Part shown: piece after piece, positions 29,157-37,618 of the stretch | How the letters are laid out: each line of letters starts with the position of its first letter | Numbering within the stretch: position 1 is the stretch's first letter | Source: CAVQGZ01 sp964400785 | GTDB lineage: Bacteria; Actinomycetota; Actinomycetes; Jiangellales; Jiangellaceae | Direction of reading: 5' to 3' | DNA: 43,233 nt | NCBI GenBank assembly: GCA_964400785.1 | Contig: CAYNWB010000019.1 | Span: 1 to 43,233 of the forward strand | Notes under the pieces: model-generated | What the model was told of the DNA's origin: nothing | Databases searched by the model: none | The model's input: the letters and a program-made list of their open reading frames with translations, nothing else | Made by a program: the position numbers and the translations under genes

Positions 29157-30703
29157 GACCGGCCTACGCGCTCGGCGGAGGCGGGTGGCCCCGAGAGCAG
29201 GCTGTCGAGCGAGTCGAACGGTTCGTCGTGACCGACGTCCGGGGGCGTCGTGCCGCTCGGTAGGTCGAGCACGAACGTCGACCCAGAGCCGACTGACGTA
29301 TGCACGTCGACGCGCCCTGCATGGGCCTCGGCGATGGCGGAGACGATCGACAGCCCCAGCCCCGACCCGTCGATACCACGGCCGGACGACGCCCGGCCGA
29401 ACCGGGCGAACACGTGGTCGATCTCCGCTTCGTCGATACCGGCGCCCTCGTCACTGACCCACAGGCGCACGCGGTCGCCCGCCATCTCGCTGCCTACCGA
29501 GATCGCCGAGCCCTCCGGGCTGAACTTGACGGCGTTGTGGGCCAGCTCCACCAGCGCCTGTGTCAGCCGCTGGGAGTCCCCGACGAACCGGCCCTCGCCC
29601 CTGCTCGCACAGTGCCACTGGCGGTCCCCCAGGGTGCGCACCTTGCCCAGCAGGTCGTCGGTGAACGTCGCCAGATCGATGTCACCGAGCACCAAGAAGT
29701 CGGGTCGGCGTGCCTTGGACAGCAGGATGAGGTCCTCGACCATGCGGCTCATCCGGTCGATCTCGTCGAGCAGCAGCACCCGCGTCTGGTCGACTTCTGC
29801 GGGGTCGGTGGAGTCCAGCAGCTCGACGTGACCACGCACGATCGTCAACGGAGTGCGCAGCTCGTGACCGGCGTCGTCGAGAAACTGCCTCTGGGTGCTC
29901 AGCGCCGACTCCAGTCGGTCGAGCATCGAGTTGTACGTGCGGGTCAGGTCCGAGACGTCGTCATTGCCCTGGATGGGGATGCGCTCGCTCAGGTCGGTCT
30001 CGCTGATGCGCTGCGTCGCCTCGCGCAACGACCGCAGCGGACGCAGCAGGCGCCCCGCCACGAGCCACCCCACGACGGCGACGAGCAGCAGCGACAGCAG
30101 GGACGCGAGCAGGTACGTGCGAGCCAGGCGAAAGAGGTCGTCGCGCTCCTGGTTGAGCGAGTAGGCCATCACGTAGCTGCCCGTGGTGTCGTCGCCGGCG
30201 ACAGACAACGGCACGATGGCCAGCCGTGCCGGCCCGGTCGACGTCGCCACGTCGCGGATCACCACGGACGAGGCCGCCGTCACCTCGGCCGCAGCCGCGA
30301 GCACCTCGGGCTCGTCCTCGAGCCTGATCGGACGATCGCCGCCGTCGAACTCCAGCGGCTCCCCGTCCACGATCGTCAGGTAGGTCTCGTTGCGGTCGGG
30401 CACGTTGCGCTGCAGGGCCACCCGCAGCAGACGCTCGACGCTGGTGAAGCCCAGACCCGTCTGCGGGTCGATCCCCTCGACCGCCAGGGTTCGAAACTCC
30501 TCGACCTCCTGCTCCAACGCCTCACTGACGCGGACGCTGACCAGACGATCCTGGATCAGGTACGCGGTGCCACCCGTCACAGCCATCCCCAGCAGCGACA
30601 CCGCGATCACCGACGTCAGCACACGGGTGCGCACCGACCACTGGCGCCAGGGACGGCGAGACGCCGGGATGCCTGCCTCCTCGGTCTGCGCCTGCTGCGA
30701 CAC
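29153..30703 (-). CDS. Sensor histidine kinase of an OmpR-type system
   Basis: 516 aa. Two membrane segments (VLTSVIAVSLLGMAVTGGTAYL and YLLASLLSLLLVAVVGWLVAG) flank an extracytoplasmic sensor of about 140 residues. Then follow HAMP, H-box FLDDAGHELRTPLT, N-box ELAHNAVKFSPEG, G1 VSDEGAGI, F-box FARFGRA and G2 GSGLGLSIV. All catalytic elements are present. The GTG at 30703 lies one base past the phosphotransferase stop; the much longer upstream frame runs through that gene. It is the partner of the downstream OmpR-type regulator. Confidence 0.88.
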   Translation of the reverse strand: MSQQAQTEEAGIPASRRPWRQWSVRTRVLTSVIAVSLLGMAVTGGTAYLIQDRLVSVRVSEALEQEVEEFRTLAVEGIDPQTGLGFTSVERLLRVALQRNVPDRNETYLTIVDGEPLEFDGGDRPIRLEDEPEVLAAAAEVTAASSVVIRDVATSTGPARLAIVPLSVAGDDTTGSYVMAYSLNQERDDLFRLARTYLLASLLSLLLVAVVGWLVAGRLLRPLRSLREATQRISETDLSERIPIQGNDDVSDLTRTYNSMLDRLESALSTQRQFLDDAGHELRTPLTIVRGHVELLDSTDPAEVDQTRVLLLDEIDRMSRMVEDLILLSKARRPDFLVLGDIDLATFTDDLLGKVRTLGDRQWHCASRGEGRFVGDSQRLTQALVELAHNAVKFSPEGSAISVGSEMAGDRVRLWVSDEGAGIDEAEIDHVFARFGRASSGRGIDGSGLGLSIVSAIAEAHAGRVDVHTSVGSGSTFVLDLPSGTTPPDVGHDEPFDSLDSLLSGPPASAERVGRS

Positions 30704-30704
30704 C

Positions 30705-31904
30705 TCAGCCCCGCCCCGCCGACTCGACCCACTGCTGCACGGCGTCCACCCGCACCGTGGTGGCGTGGGGCCAGCCCTGCTCCTGCACCCGGTGCGGCCC
30801 GGTAGCCAGCGACAGCAGAACCCCGGCCGTGCGCAGTCGCAGCTCCGACGGGTCGACGACCTGCTCGAAGCTCTGCTGCCAGCGCTCGAGGGCATCGAGC
30901 AGACGCGCCGGCTCGCTGCCCTGGGCCAGGGCCAGCACGTGCGTGTGGGCCAGCAGGCAGCCGAGGTCGTCGGCGCGTCGACCAGGCCCGACGGTGTCGA
31001 CGTCGAGCAGACCGGCGACCCGGTCGCCGTCGAGCAGCAGCTGGCCTTCGTAGAAGTCGCCGTGCGTCGGCACGTCGGGCTGCGCCCCGCGCAGGCCGCT
31101 GCGGATCGCCCGCGCGAGGTGGGTGACCCGGTCTCGCTCAGCGGGCACGGCCGCACCGATCACCTGTGCGTAGTGATCGGCGTGCTCGGCCCACGGCCGG
31201 CGCCGGGGCAGCTGCATGGCGAGCGGCGGCAGCCGGTCGAGCAGCTGCGTCAGCACCTGCCCGGACGGCAGCGGCCCGCCGTGCAGCAGCCGGCTGCGGG
31301 CCGACGTGCCCGACAGCGCCTGCAGCACCAGCATGCCCTCGTCGGTCCAGCCCAGTGATCGCGGCACGGGCACCCCGGCGTCGTGCAGCAGGCGGTGGCG
31401 CCTGTGCAGGTCGGCCACGGCGTCCGGTCGCACCACCTTCAAGAAGAGTCGCAGCTGCCCTGCCCGTACCTCGACGACGGCTCGCCGCCGCGGCCGGTAG
31501 GCGCGCACGCGCACGTCCAGAGCATCTGCGTCGACTCCGGTGACACCCAACGACCCCAGCAGGTCACCGATGGCACGTCGGTCACAGGCGCCCGACAGGG
31601 CGGGTAGCCCCGGGTCCGAGGGAAACCTCCACACCGACACCCGTCGCTCGCCGTCACCGAGAACGAGAACCCCGGGCGGCACCGCCGCGTCGTCGTCGAG
31701 CCCCGCGCTGGCGGCCAGGGTCTCGCGCTGCACCACGTCACCCCAGCGCACGACGGTGCGGTAGGCGACGGTGGTGGACGACCCGGGTCGATGGTCGACC
31801 TGGTTGGCCTTCCACTCCACGAGGTGCCCGCCGACGCTGCCGACCGCTGCCGCCAGAACGCCGTGGGCCTCGTCCCCGGTCAGCAGCGCGAGAGTCGAGT
31901 CCAC
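30705..31904 (-). CDS. Aminoglycoside phosphotransferase-family kinase
   Basis: 399 aa from GTG at 31904. The kinase-like fold is recognisable by LFLKVVRPD (ATP-lysine), VPTHGDFYEGQLLLDGDRV (catalytic HGD) and GLLDVDTVGPGRRADDLG (metal-binding DxD). Substrates in this family include sugars, choline and antibiotics; none can be assigned here. An ATG at 31964 gives a longer frame, but it starts inside the repeated operator at 31937-31965 and encodes an unlikely Ser-rich start, so I prefer 31904, which has CAGACT 6 nt upstream. The histidine kinase follows at once, which suggests a shared transcript. Confidence 0.75.
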   Translation of the reverse strand: MDSTLALLTGDEAHGVLAAAVGSVGGHLVEWKANQVDHRPGSSTTVAYRTVVRWGDVVQRETLAASAGLDDDAAVPPGVLVLGDGERRVSVWRFPSDPGLPALSGACDRRAIGDLLGSLGVTGVDADALDVRVRAYRPRRRAVVEVRAGQLRLFLKVVRPDAVADLHRRHRLLHDAGVPVPRSLGWTDEGMLVLQALSGTSARSRLLHGGPLPSGQVLTQLLDRLPPLAMQLPRRRPWAEHADHYAQVIGAAVPAERDRVTHLARAIRSGLRGAQPDVPTHGDFYEGQLLLDGDRVAGLLDVDTVGPGRRADDLGCLLAHTHVLALAQGSEPARLLDALERWQQSFEQVVDPSELRLRTAGVLLSLATGPHRVQEQGWPHATTVRVDAVQQWVESAGRG

Positions 31905-31936
31905 AGCCGAAGTCTGGGCGACTGCGGTGATACCCG

Positions 31937-31965
31937 CATGAGAAGACGATGAGACGGCTCTCATC
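31937..31965 (-). promoter_or_regulatory. Second OmpR-type operator, upstream of the phosphotransferase-kinase-regulator operon
   Basis: On the plus strand CATGAG (31937), GATGAG (31948, 11 bp on) and then inverted CTCATC (31960, 12 bp on) repeat the spacing and orientation seen at 28467, 28478 and 28490. This points to one regulator binding both sites and so to autoregulation. Confidence 0.6.
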
Positions 31966-32999
31966 TAGTGGCTGCCCGGCACCTGCCGATCACGCTGGCG
32001 CTGCCCGTGCTCGCCGTAGGGGTAGTCGGCCGCACCGGGGTCGCTGGCCTCGTCCAGGCGTCGGGCCTGCTCAGCGGTCAGGTGCAGACCGGCCGCAGCC
32101 AGGTTGATGCGCAGCTGGTCGGTCGTGCGGGCACCGAGAATCACCGAGGTCACCGCTGGCCGGTCATGCAGCCACGCCAGGGCCACCGCCGCCATCGAGG
32201 CACCGGTCTGCTGGGCCACGTCCGACAGCACGTCGAGCACGTCCCAGGTGCGCTGCCGACTCGAGCGCAGGTCGTAGGCCTCGACGCCGCGATTCGGGTC
32301 CTCACCCAGCCGCGTGGCACCTTGCGGGCGCTCGTCGCGACGGTACTTGCCTGTCAGCCAGCCGCCGCCCAGGGGCGACCAGGGCAGCAGCCCCAGCCCT
32401 CGACTCTGGCAGGCCGGAACCATCTCCCACTCGATCTCGCGCACGAGCAGGTTGTACTGCGGCTGCAGGGTCACCGGCCGCGGCACCCCCAGACGGTCGG
32501 CTGCCTCGCAGGCGGCCATGATCTGCCATCCGGTGAAGTTCGACAGACCCCAGTAGCCGATCAGCCCTGCCCCGAGGGCATCACCCACGAACCCGACCGT
32601 CTCGTCGATCGGGGTCACCGGATCCCAGGCGTGCACCTGGTACAGGTCGAGGTGGTCGAGGCCGAGACGCCCCAGCGAGGCGTCGAGCGCGCGGCGCAGG
32701 TGCCGTCGCGACAGCCCGACGTCGTTGCCGTCCGGGCCCATGGGGAATCGGCCCTTCGTCGTCAGCACCACGCGGTCGCGGACGTCGGCGGGCCGTGATG
32801 CCAGCCATCGGCCGATGACCTGCTCGCTCACCCCCCGCGAGTACACGTCGGCAGTGTCGATCAGCGTCCCGCCCGACTCGACGAAGACGTCGATCTGCTC
32901 GTGCGCCGACGCCTCGTCGGTCTCGGCGCCGAACGTCATCGTGCCCAGCGCGTAGGTCGAGACGATGCACCCGGACGTGCCCAGCTGGCGGTACTCCAT
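31965..32999 (-). CDS. Aldo/keto reductase
   Basis: 344 aa. It begins MEYRQLGTSGCIVSTYALGT, has LIDTADVYSRG with catalytic D48 and Y53, LTTKGRF with the Lys, and LYQVHAWDPVTP with the His, so the tetrad is complete. GSNFTGW-like (GLSNFTGWQI), NLLVREIE and VILGARTTDQL are typical of the Tas/YajO-type NADPH branch. The substrate is unknown. The frame is open further upstream, but this ATG starts the conserved domain. It is divergent from the next gene. Confidence 0.87.
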   Translation of the reverse strand: MEYRQLGTSGCIVSTYALGTMTFGAETDEASAHEQIDVFVESGGTLIDTADVYSRGVSEQVIGRWLASRPADVRDRVVLTTKGRFPMGPDGNDVGLSRRHLRRALDASLGRLGLDHLDLYQVHAWDPVTPIDETVGFVGDALGAGLIGYWGLSNFTGWQIMAACEAADRLGVPRPVTLQPQYNLLVREIEWEMVPACQSRGLGLLPWSPLGGGWLTGKYRRDERPQGATRLGEDPNRGVEAYDLRSSRQRTWDVLDVLSDVAQQTGASMAAVALAWLHDRPAVTSVILGARTTDQLRINLAAAGLHLTAEQARRLDEASDPGAADYPYGEHGQRQRDRQVPGSH

Positions 33000-33044
33000 G
33001 CCTTCGCATCCTGGCACGCCCCTGCTGGGGCCAGGATGGGCCCC

Positions 33045-34373
33045 ATGCGAACCGTTGTGATCATGGGAGCCGGCGGACGCGACTTCCACGTGTTCTCCAC
33101 GGTCTTCCGCGACGACCCCACCACCAGGGTGGTCGCCTTCACCGCCGCCCAGATACCCGGCATCGACGACCGTGTCTACCCCGCGTCGCTCGCTGGTCCG
33201 GCATACCCCGACGGCATCCCGATCGTGCCGGAGCACCGCCTGAGCGACCTCGTACGTGACGAGCGCGTGGACGAGGTCGTGCTGGCCTACTCAGACCTGC
33301 CGCATGTCGACGTGATGCACAAGGCGTCACGCGCTCTCGCCGCCGGCGCCGACTTTCGCCTGGCCGGGCCCCGGTCGACCATGCTGCGCAGCAGTCGTCC
33401 CGTCGTCGCCGTGTGCGCCGTGCGCACCGGCTGCGGCAAGAGCCCGACCACCCGGGCCGTCGGGCGGGTGCTGATGGAGGCGGGACTGCGGGTGGCACTC
33501 ATCAGGCACCCGATGCCGTACGGCGACCTCGAGGCGATGGCCGTGCAGCGCTTCGCGAGCCTGGCCGACATCGACGCCAGCAGCCCGACGGTGGAGGAGC
33601 GTGAGGAGTACGAGACCCCCGTCGACATGGGCATGCTCATGTTCGCCGGCGTCGACTACCGGGCGGTGCTGGCTGCGGCCGAGCGTGAGGCCGACGTGAT
33701 CATCTGGGACGGCGGCAACAACGACTTCCCGTTCGTCCAGCCCGACCTGATGATCACCGTGGTCGATCCGCTGCGGCCGGGGCACGAGTCGCTCTACCAC
33801 CCCGGCGAGACGAACCTGCGCATGGCCGACGTGGTGGTGGTGAACAAGGTCGACACCGCCGAGCCGGACGACGTCGACGCGGTGGTGGCCGCAGTGGCCG
33901 AGCTGGCCCCCCGTGCCGTGGTCATCCGGGCGGAGTCACCGGTGACGCTCGAGGGAGAGGGTTCGCTGGCGGGCATGCGCGTGCTGGTGGTCGAGGACGG
34001 CCCGACGTTGACGCACGGCGGCATGCCGTTCGGCGCCGGCACCGTGGCTGCGCGCGCCGCCGGAGCCACGCAGATCGTCGACCCGCGGCCGTTCGCGGTG
34101 GGATCGATCGCGAAGACGTACACGGAGTACCCGTCCACCGGGCCAGTGCTCCCGGCGATGGGATACAGCCAGGCACAGCTGGACGACCTCGCGGCGACGG
34201 CTCGCGCGGCTCCGGTCGACGTCGTCGTGTCGGGCACGCCGATGGACCTGGCCCGCCTGGTCGACCTCGGACATCCCGTCCGCCGCGCCACCTACGCCCT
34301 GCGTGAGATGGGTCCGACGACGCTGGCGACGGCGCTGGCGCCTCTGATCACTCGCCTGCGGCCGGCACCCTGA
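33045..34373 (+). CDS. Cyclic 2,3-diphosphoglycerate synthetase-like P-loop protein
   Basis: 442 aa. The first 110 residues form a CoA-binding-like Rossmann region (VVIMGAGGRDFHVFSTVFRD). Then comes a P-loop AVRTGCGKSPTTRAVG, switch-like DVIIWDGGNNDFPF, and VVVNKVDTAEPDDV as a base-specificity NKxD motif. This architecture is that of proteins annotated as cyclic 2,3-diphosphoglycerate synthetases and related GTPases. In mesophilic bacteria the actual reaction is uncertain. All nucleotide-binding motifs are intact. Confidence 0.8.
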   Translation: MRTVVIMGAGGRDFHVFSTVFRDDPTTRVVAFTAAQIPGIDDRVYPASLAGPAYPDGIPIVPEHRLSDLVRDERVDEVVLAYSDLPHVDVMHKASRALAAGADFRLAGPRSTMLRSSRPVVAVCAVRTGCGKSPTTRAVGRVLMEAGLRVALIRHPMPYGDLEAMAVQRFASLADIDASSPTVEEREEYETPVDMGMLMFAGVDYRAVLAAAEREADVIIWDGGNNDFPFVQPDLMITVVDPLRPGHESLYHPGETNLRMADVVVVNKVDTAEPDDVDAVVAAVAELAPRAVVIRAESPVTLEGEGSLAGMRVLVVEDGPTLTHGGMPFGAGTVAARAAGATQIVDPRPFAVGSIAKTYTEYPSTGPVLPAMGYSQAQLDDLAATARAAPVDVVVSGTPMDLARLVDLGHPVRRATYALREMGPTTLATALAPLITRLRPAP

Positions 34374-34376
34374 GCC

Positions 34377-34730
34377 TCAGCCGGCCGCACCCGCGATCTC
34401 GTCGCGCCGGGCTCGCACGAGGTCGCGTACCGCCTGCTCTGGCAGTGGGCGGTCGGCGGTGAACCGCACCGTGCCTGGGGACACGTCGAAGCCCTCGAGC
34501 TGGTCACGCACTGCGTCGACCGCCAGCGGGCTGAAGGGGTAGACCGCCAGGTGCTTGGCCGCGGTGTTGAACCCCAGCAGGGGCTTGCCGCGGTAGCGCA
34601 ACGCGGCCATCCCGTAGCTGGTGCCCTGCTCGGCGTCAGGGACGACGTCCATGGCCAGGTCGCGGACACGCTCGAAGGCGGCCCGGGACCGCTCGTCCAG
34701 TCGCGCCAGCAGGTCGTCAACAGTGGGCAC
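34377..34730 (-). CDS. DUF1801 / YdhG-like small protein
   Basis: 117 aa. VPDAEQGTSYGMAALRYRGKPLLGFNTAAKHLAVYPF and GTVRFTADRPLPEQAVRDLVRARRDEI are typical of the DUF1801 fold, also called iron-chaperone-like. Biochemical function in actinobacteria is not established. TAGCCT lies 6 nt before the GTG, and its TAG is the stop codon of the small gene just upstream. Confidence 0.8.
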   Translation of the reverse strand: MPTVDDLLARLDERSRAAFERVRDLAMDVVPDAEQGTSYGMAALRYRGKPLLGFNTAAKHLAVYPFSPLAVDAVRDQLEGFDVSPGTVRFTADRPLPEQAVRDLVRARRDEIAGAAG

Positions 34731-34739
34731 GTCGGCAGG

Positions 34740-34949
34740 CTACTGCGACGGCGCCGCCGTGAGGGTCTGTTGCCAGCGCGAGTAGACCCGCACGACATCC
34801 TCGAGCGAGGGCTGCTGCGTCAGCGGCGGCTCGGTGAGCACGATGCCGTCGGCGACCACGACGACGTAGCCCCCACCCTCGTCCTCGGGGTACTCGACGA
34901 CGTCCACCCGGTGGGGTCCGAACTCGTAGGACTCCAGCACACGTTCCAT
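34740..34949 (-). CDS. Small acidic hypothetical protein
   Basis: 69 aa. It looks like a compact alpha/beta protein: ESYEFGPHRVDVVEYPEDEGGGYVVVVADGIVL then a helix SLEDVVRVYSRWQQ. No family recognised. GGGAGG sits 7 nt before the ATG at 34949, favouring it over an upstream ATG at 34967. It precedes the DUF1801 gene by 9 bp, so they may be co-transcribed. Confidence 0.6.
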   Translation of the reverse strand: MERVLESYEFGPHRVDVVEYPEDEGGGYVVVVADGIVLTEPPLTQQPSLEDVVRVYSRWQQTLTAAPSQ

Positions 34950-35071
34950 GCGAGGGCCTCCCTGCATCTCGACACCATGCTGCTCCCCCGCCGACGGCGG
35001 CGCCAGAGTCGACGGTCAGCAGCGCCGAGCCGACCTAGGGACGCGGCGTGGTCACGGTTCGGTAACGCCTC

Positions 35072-35101
35072 TTGACGGGGGCTGTGCGGCGCGAGCAGTG
35101 T
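35072..35101 (+). promoter_or_regulatory. Putative promoter of the sugar ABC operon
   Basis: TTGACG (35072-35077) and CAGTGT (35096-35101) are 18 nt apart and fit a sigma-70-type promoter with a start near 35108. The two LacI-type operators lie just downstream. The surrounding gap from 34950 to 35230 holds no gene that I can see. Confidence 0.45.
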
Positions 35102-35114
35102 TGCGTCAAACCCA

Positions 35115-35128
35115 TGGAACCGGTCTCA
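35115..35128 (+). promoter_or_regulatory. LacI-type operator 1
   Basis: TGGAACCGGTCTCA is a near-perfect 14-bp palindrome with the central CG typical of LacI/GalR sites. It lies a few bases after the predicted transcription start, in a repressing position, and is probably bound by the LacI regulator encoded in the same operon. Confidence 0.6.
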
Positions 35129-35146
35129 GACGCGTGACCTGCGCAT

Positions 35147-35160
35147 TGGGATCGGTCCCA
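35147..35160 (+). promoter_or_regulatory. LacI-type operator 2
   Basis: TGGGATCGGTCCCA is a second 14-bp LacI-like palindrome, 32 bp from the first (about three helical turns), so two dimers would bind on the same DNA face. Confidence 0.6.
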
Positions 35161-35230
35161 GCGCTGTCGACCACTCGGCGGCGGACCATCGGGGTGGGGG
35201 GCCCACCCCACGAGCACAAAGGAGTCACAC

Positions 35231-36547
35231 GTGCGGACCATGACCAGGAGAGGGCTCGCCGCAACTGCCGGCGTGGCCAGTCTCGCGCTGCTCATCACGA
35301 GCTGTGGCAGCGGGGACAGCGCCGATAGCGACTCGGGCGGTACCGGCGACGCCGGCACCGGCGGTGAGGCGATCACGCTGACCGTCGCGACGTTCAACGA
35401 GTTCGGCTACGAGGAGCTCATCGAGGAGTACATGGAGCTCAACCCGAACATCGAGGTCGTGCAGCGCAAGGCTGCGACGTCGAACGAGGCCCGCGACAAC
35501 CTCAACACCCGTCTCGCCGCGGGGTCGGGCCTGGCCGACGTCGAGGCCATCGAGGTCGACTGGCTGCCCGAGCTGATGCAGTACTCCGACCGGTTCGTCG
35601 ACCTGACCGACCCCGAGCTCGAGGGCCGTTGGCTCGACTGGAAGGTCGGCCAGGCGACCACCCCCGACGGCATGCTGATGGGCTACGGCACCGACATCGG
35701 TCCGGAGGCTGTCTGCTACCGCTCCGACATGTTCGAGGCCGCCGGGCTGCCCACCGACCGCGACGAGGTTGCGGAGTTGCTCGGCGAGAGCTGGGACGAC
35801 TACTTCGCAGCCGGCACCGAATTCGCGGCAGGCTCCGAGGTCCCGTGGTTCGACTCGGCCGGCGCCATCTACCAGGGCATGATCAACCAGGTCGAGAACG
35901 CCTACGAGGAGACCGACGGCACCCCGATCCCCTTGGCCGACAACGACGTCGCCAAGGGCGTCTACGACGACGTCATGGCGGCGTCGATCGACCAGGGGCT
36001 GTCGGCCAACCTGGCCCAGTGGAGCGAGGACTGGACGAACGCCTTCCAGACCGACGGCTTCGCCACGATGCTCTGCCCGGCGTGGATGCTCGGCGTCATC
36101 GAGGGCAACGCAGCCGGCATCGAGGGCTGGGACATCGCCGACACCTTCCCCGGTGGCGGTGGCAACTGGGGTGGCTCGTTCCTGACCGTGCCGACCCAGA
36201 CGCAGTACCCGGACGAGGCCAAGGCGCTCGCTGCCTGGCTCACCGCCCCCGAGCAGCAGATCAAGGCCTTCGTAGCCAAGGGCACGTTCCCCAGCCAGGT
36301 CGAGGCCCTCGACAGCCCCGAGCTGCTGGAGCTCACTCGCGAGTTCTTCAACGACGCCCCCGCCGGCCAGATCATGGCCAACCGGGCGGCTGCCGTCGAG
36401 GTCGTGCCGTTCAAGGGTCCGAACTACTTCGCGATCCAGCAGCTGGTGTCTGACGCCATCAACCGCGCAGACGTCGACCAGACCGACGACCCCGAGAGCT
36501 CGTGGGCCAAGGCCGTCGCAGCTTTCGACGAGCTCGGCCTGAGCTGA
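35231..36547 (+). CDS. Sugar ABC transporter substrate-binding lipoprotein
   Basis: 438 aa. A twin-arginine-like RR start and a lipobox LLITSC give an N-terminal lipid anchor, followed by a Ser/Gly/Asp-rich linker. The mature part has the family 1 sugar-binding pattern: ITLTVATFNEFGYEELIEEYMELNPNIEV and LSTRLAAGSG-like NTRLAAGSGLADVEAIEVDWL, with many Trp near the presumed cleft (FVDLTD...WLDW, GGNWGGSF). It most resembles cello- or other beta-gluco-oligosaccharide binders. AAAGGAG precedes the GTG. Two permease genes follow; no ATPase is in the window, so a shared MsiK-type ATPase is likely. Confidence 0.88.
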   Translation: MRTMTRRGLAATAGVASLALLITSCGSGDSADSDSGGTGDAGTGGEAITLTVATFNEFGYEELIEEYMELNPNIEVVQRKAATSNEARDNLNTRLAAGSGLADVEAIEVDWLPELMQYSDRFVDLTDPELEGRWLDWKVGQATTPDGMLMGYGTDIGPEAVCYRSDMFEAAGLPTDRDEVAELLGESWDDYFAAGTEFAAGSEVPWFDSAGAIYQGMINQVENAYEETDGTPIPLADNDVAKGVYDDVMAASIDQGLSANLAQWSEDWTNAFQTDGFATMLCPAWMLGVIEGNAAGIEGWDIADTFPGGGGNWGGSFLTVPTQTQYPDEAKALAAWLTAPEQQIKAFVAKGTFPSQVEALDSPELLELTREFFNDAPAGQIMANRAAAVEVVPFKGPNYFAIQQLVSDAINRADVDQTDDPESSWAKAVAAFDELGLS

Positions 36548-36553
36548 TCCGGT

Positions 36554-36591
36554 TCCGGTGGGGTCGGGGGCTCCCGCCCGACCCCACCGGA
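36554..36591 (+). terminator. Intra-operon hairpin between binding protein and permease
   Basis: TCCGGTGGGGTCGGG (36554-36568) pairs perfectly with CCCGACCCCACCGGA (36577-36591) around an 8-nt loop. Starting 6 nt after the binding-protein stop, it probably stabilises the 5' mRNA or partly terminates transcription, giving more binding protein than permease. Confidence 0.65.
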
Positions 36592-36622
36592 CACCTCAGC
36601 CCGCCCGGCGAGAAGGAGTGCC

Positions 36623-37618
36623 ATGTCGAAGACCGCCCTGCCCCCACGCGTCGAGAGTGAGCTCCCTGGCGCACCAGCACCGGTGGGCACTCGCACCAGG
36701 CGTCAGCGGCTTGCCGCGCTCGACGTCAAGGTGTCGCCCTACCTGTTCATCTCGCCCTTCTTCATCCTGTTCCTGCTCGTCGGGCTCTTCCCCCTGGCCT
36801 ACACCGCGTTCGTGTCGGTGCACGACTGGGGCCTGATCGCGGGCCGCGGGGAGTTCGTCGGGCTGCAGAACTACCTCGACGTCGTCGGCCAGACGAACTT
36901 CGCCAAGGCCACACGCAACACCTTCAGCATCTTCCTCATCTCGTCGATCCCTCAGGTGATCACGGCCATCGCGATCGCTGCGGTGCTCGACCAGAACATC
37001 CGCGCCAAGACCTTCTGGCGCATGGGTGTGCTGCTGCCCTACGTGGTGGCACCTGTCGCCGTGGCGCTGATCTTCTCGCGTCTGTTCGCCGACCAGTCGG
37101 GCTTGATCAACGAGCTCCTGGGCTTCATCGGGGTCGACCCCATCCGCTGGCACGCCGAGGTGCTGCCCAGCCACGTCGCCATCGCGACGATGGTCAACTT
37201 CCGCTGGACGGGCTACAACACCCTGATCTTCCTGGCCGCCATGCAGGCGATCCCCCGGGACGTCTACGAGGCGGCGATCATCGACGGCGCCAGCCGCCTG
37301 CGCACCTTCTTCTCGGTCACGGTTCCCATGCTCCGCCCGACGCTGATCTTCGTCATCATCACCGCCACCATCGGTGGCCTGCAGATCTTCGACGAGCCAC
37401 GCATGTTCGACCAGCTCGGCCAGGGCGGGTCTGACCGCCAGTGGCTGACTCTCACGATGTACCTCTACGAGCTGGGCTGGGGTCCCCAGAAGAGCTTCGG
37501 CCAGGCCTCGGCGGTCGCGTGGATCCTCTTCCTGATCATCATCGTGATCGGCCTCATCAACTTCATGATCACCCGTCGCGTCGCCAGCACGGGCTCAGCC
37601 CACGGAGGCAAGAACTGA
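36623..37618 (+). CDS. Sugar ABC transporter permease (MalF/CebF type)
   Basis: 331 aa with six membrane helices after a cytoplasmic start of about 35 residues. The EAA loop reads YEAAIIDGASRLRTFFSVTVPMLRP, matching EAA-X3-G-X9-I-X-LP, which contacts the ATPase. GAGAAGGAG precedes the ATG. The stop overlaps the next permease start by one base. Confidence 0.9.
   Translation: MSKTALPPRVESELPGAPAPVGTRTRRQRLAALDVKVSPYLFISPFFILFLLVGLFPLAYTAFVSVHDWGLIAGRGEFVGLQNYLDVVGQTNFAKATRNTFSIFLISSIPQVITAIAIAAVLDQNIRAKTFWRMGVLLPYVVAPVAVALIFSRLFADQSGLINELLGFIGVDPIRWHAEVLPSHVAIATMVNFRWTGYNTLIFLAAMQAIPRDVYEAAIIDGASRLRTFFSVTVPMLRPTLIFVIITATIGGLQIFDEPRMFDQLGQGGSDRQWLTLTMYLYELGWGPQKSFGQASAVAWILFLIIIVIGLINFMITRRVASTGSAHGGKN

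Noticed and set aside
31905..31964. ATG at 31964 as start of the phosphotransferase
   Set aside because: The codon lies inside the repeated OmpR-type operator and codes a Ser-rich unlike-family start.
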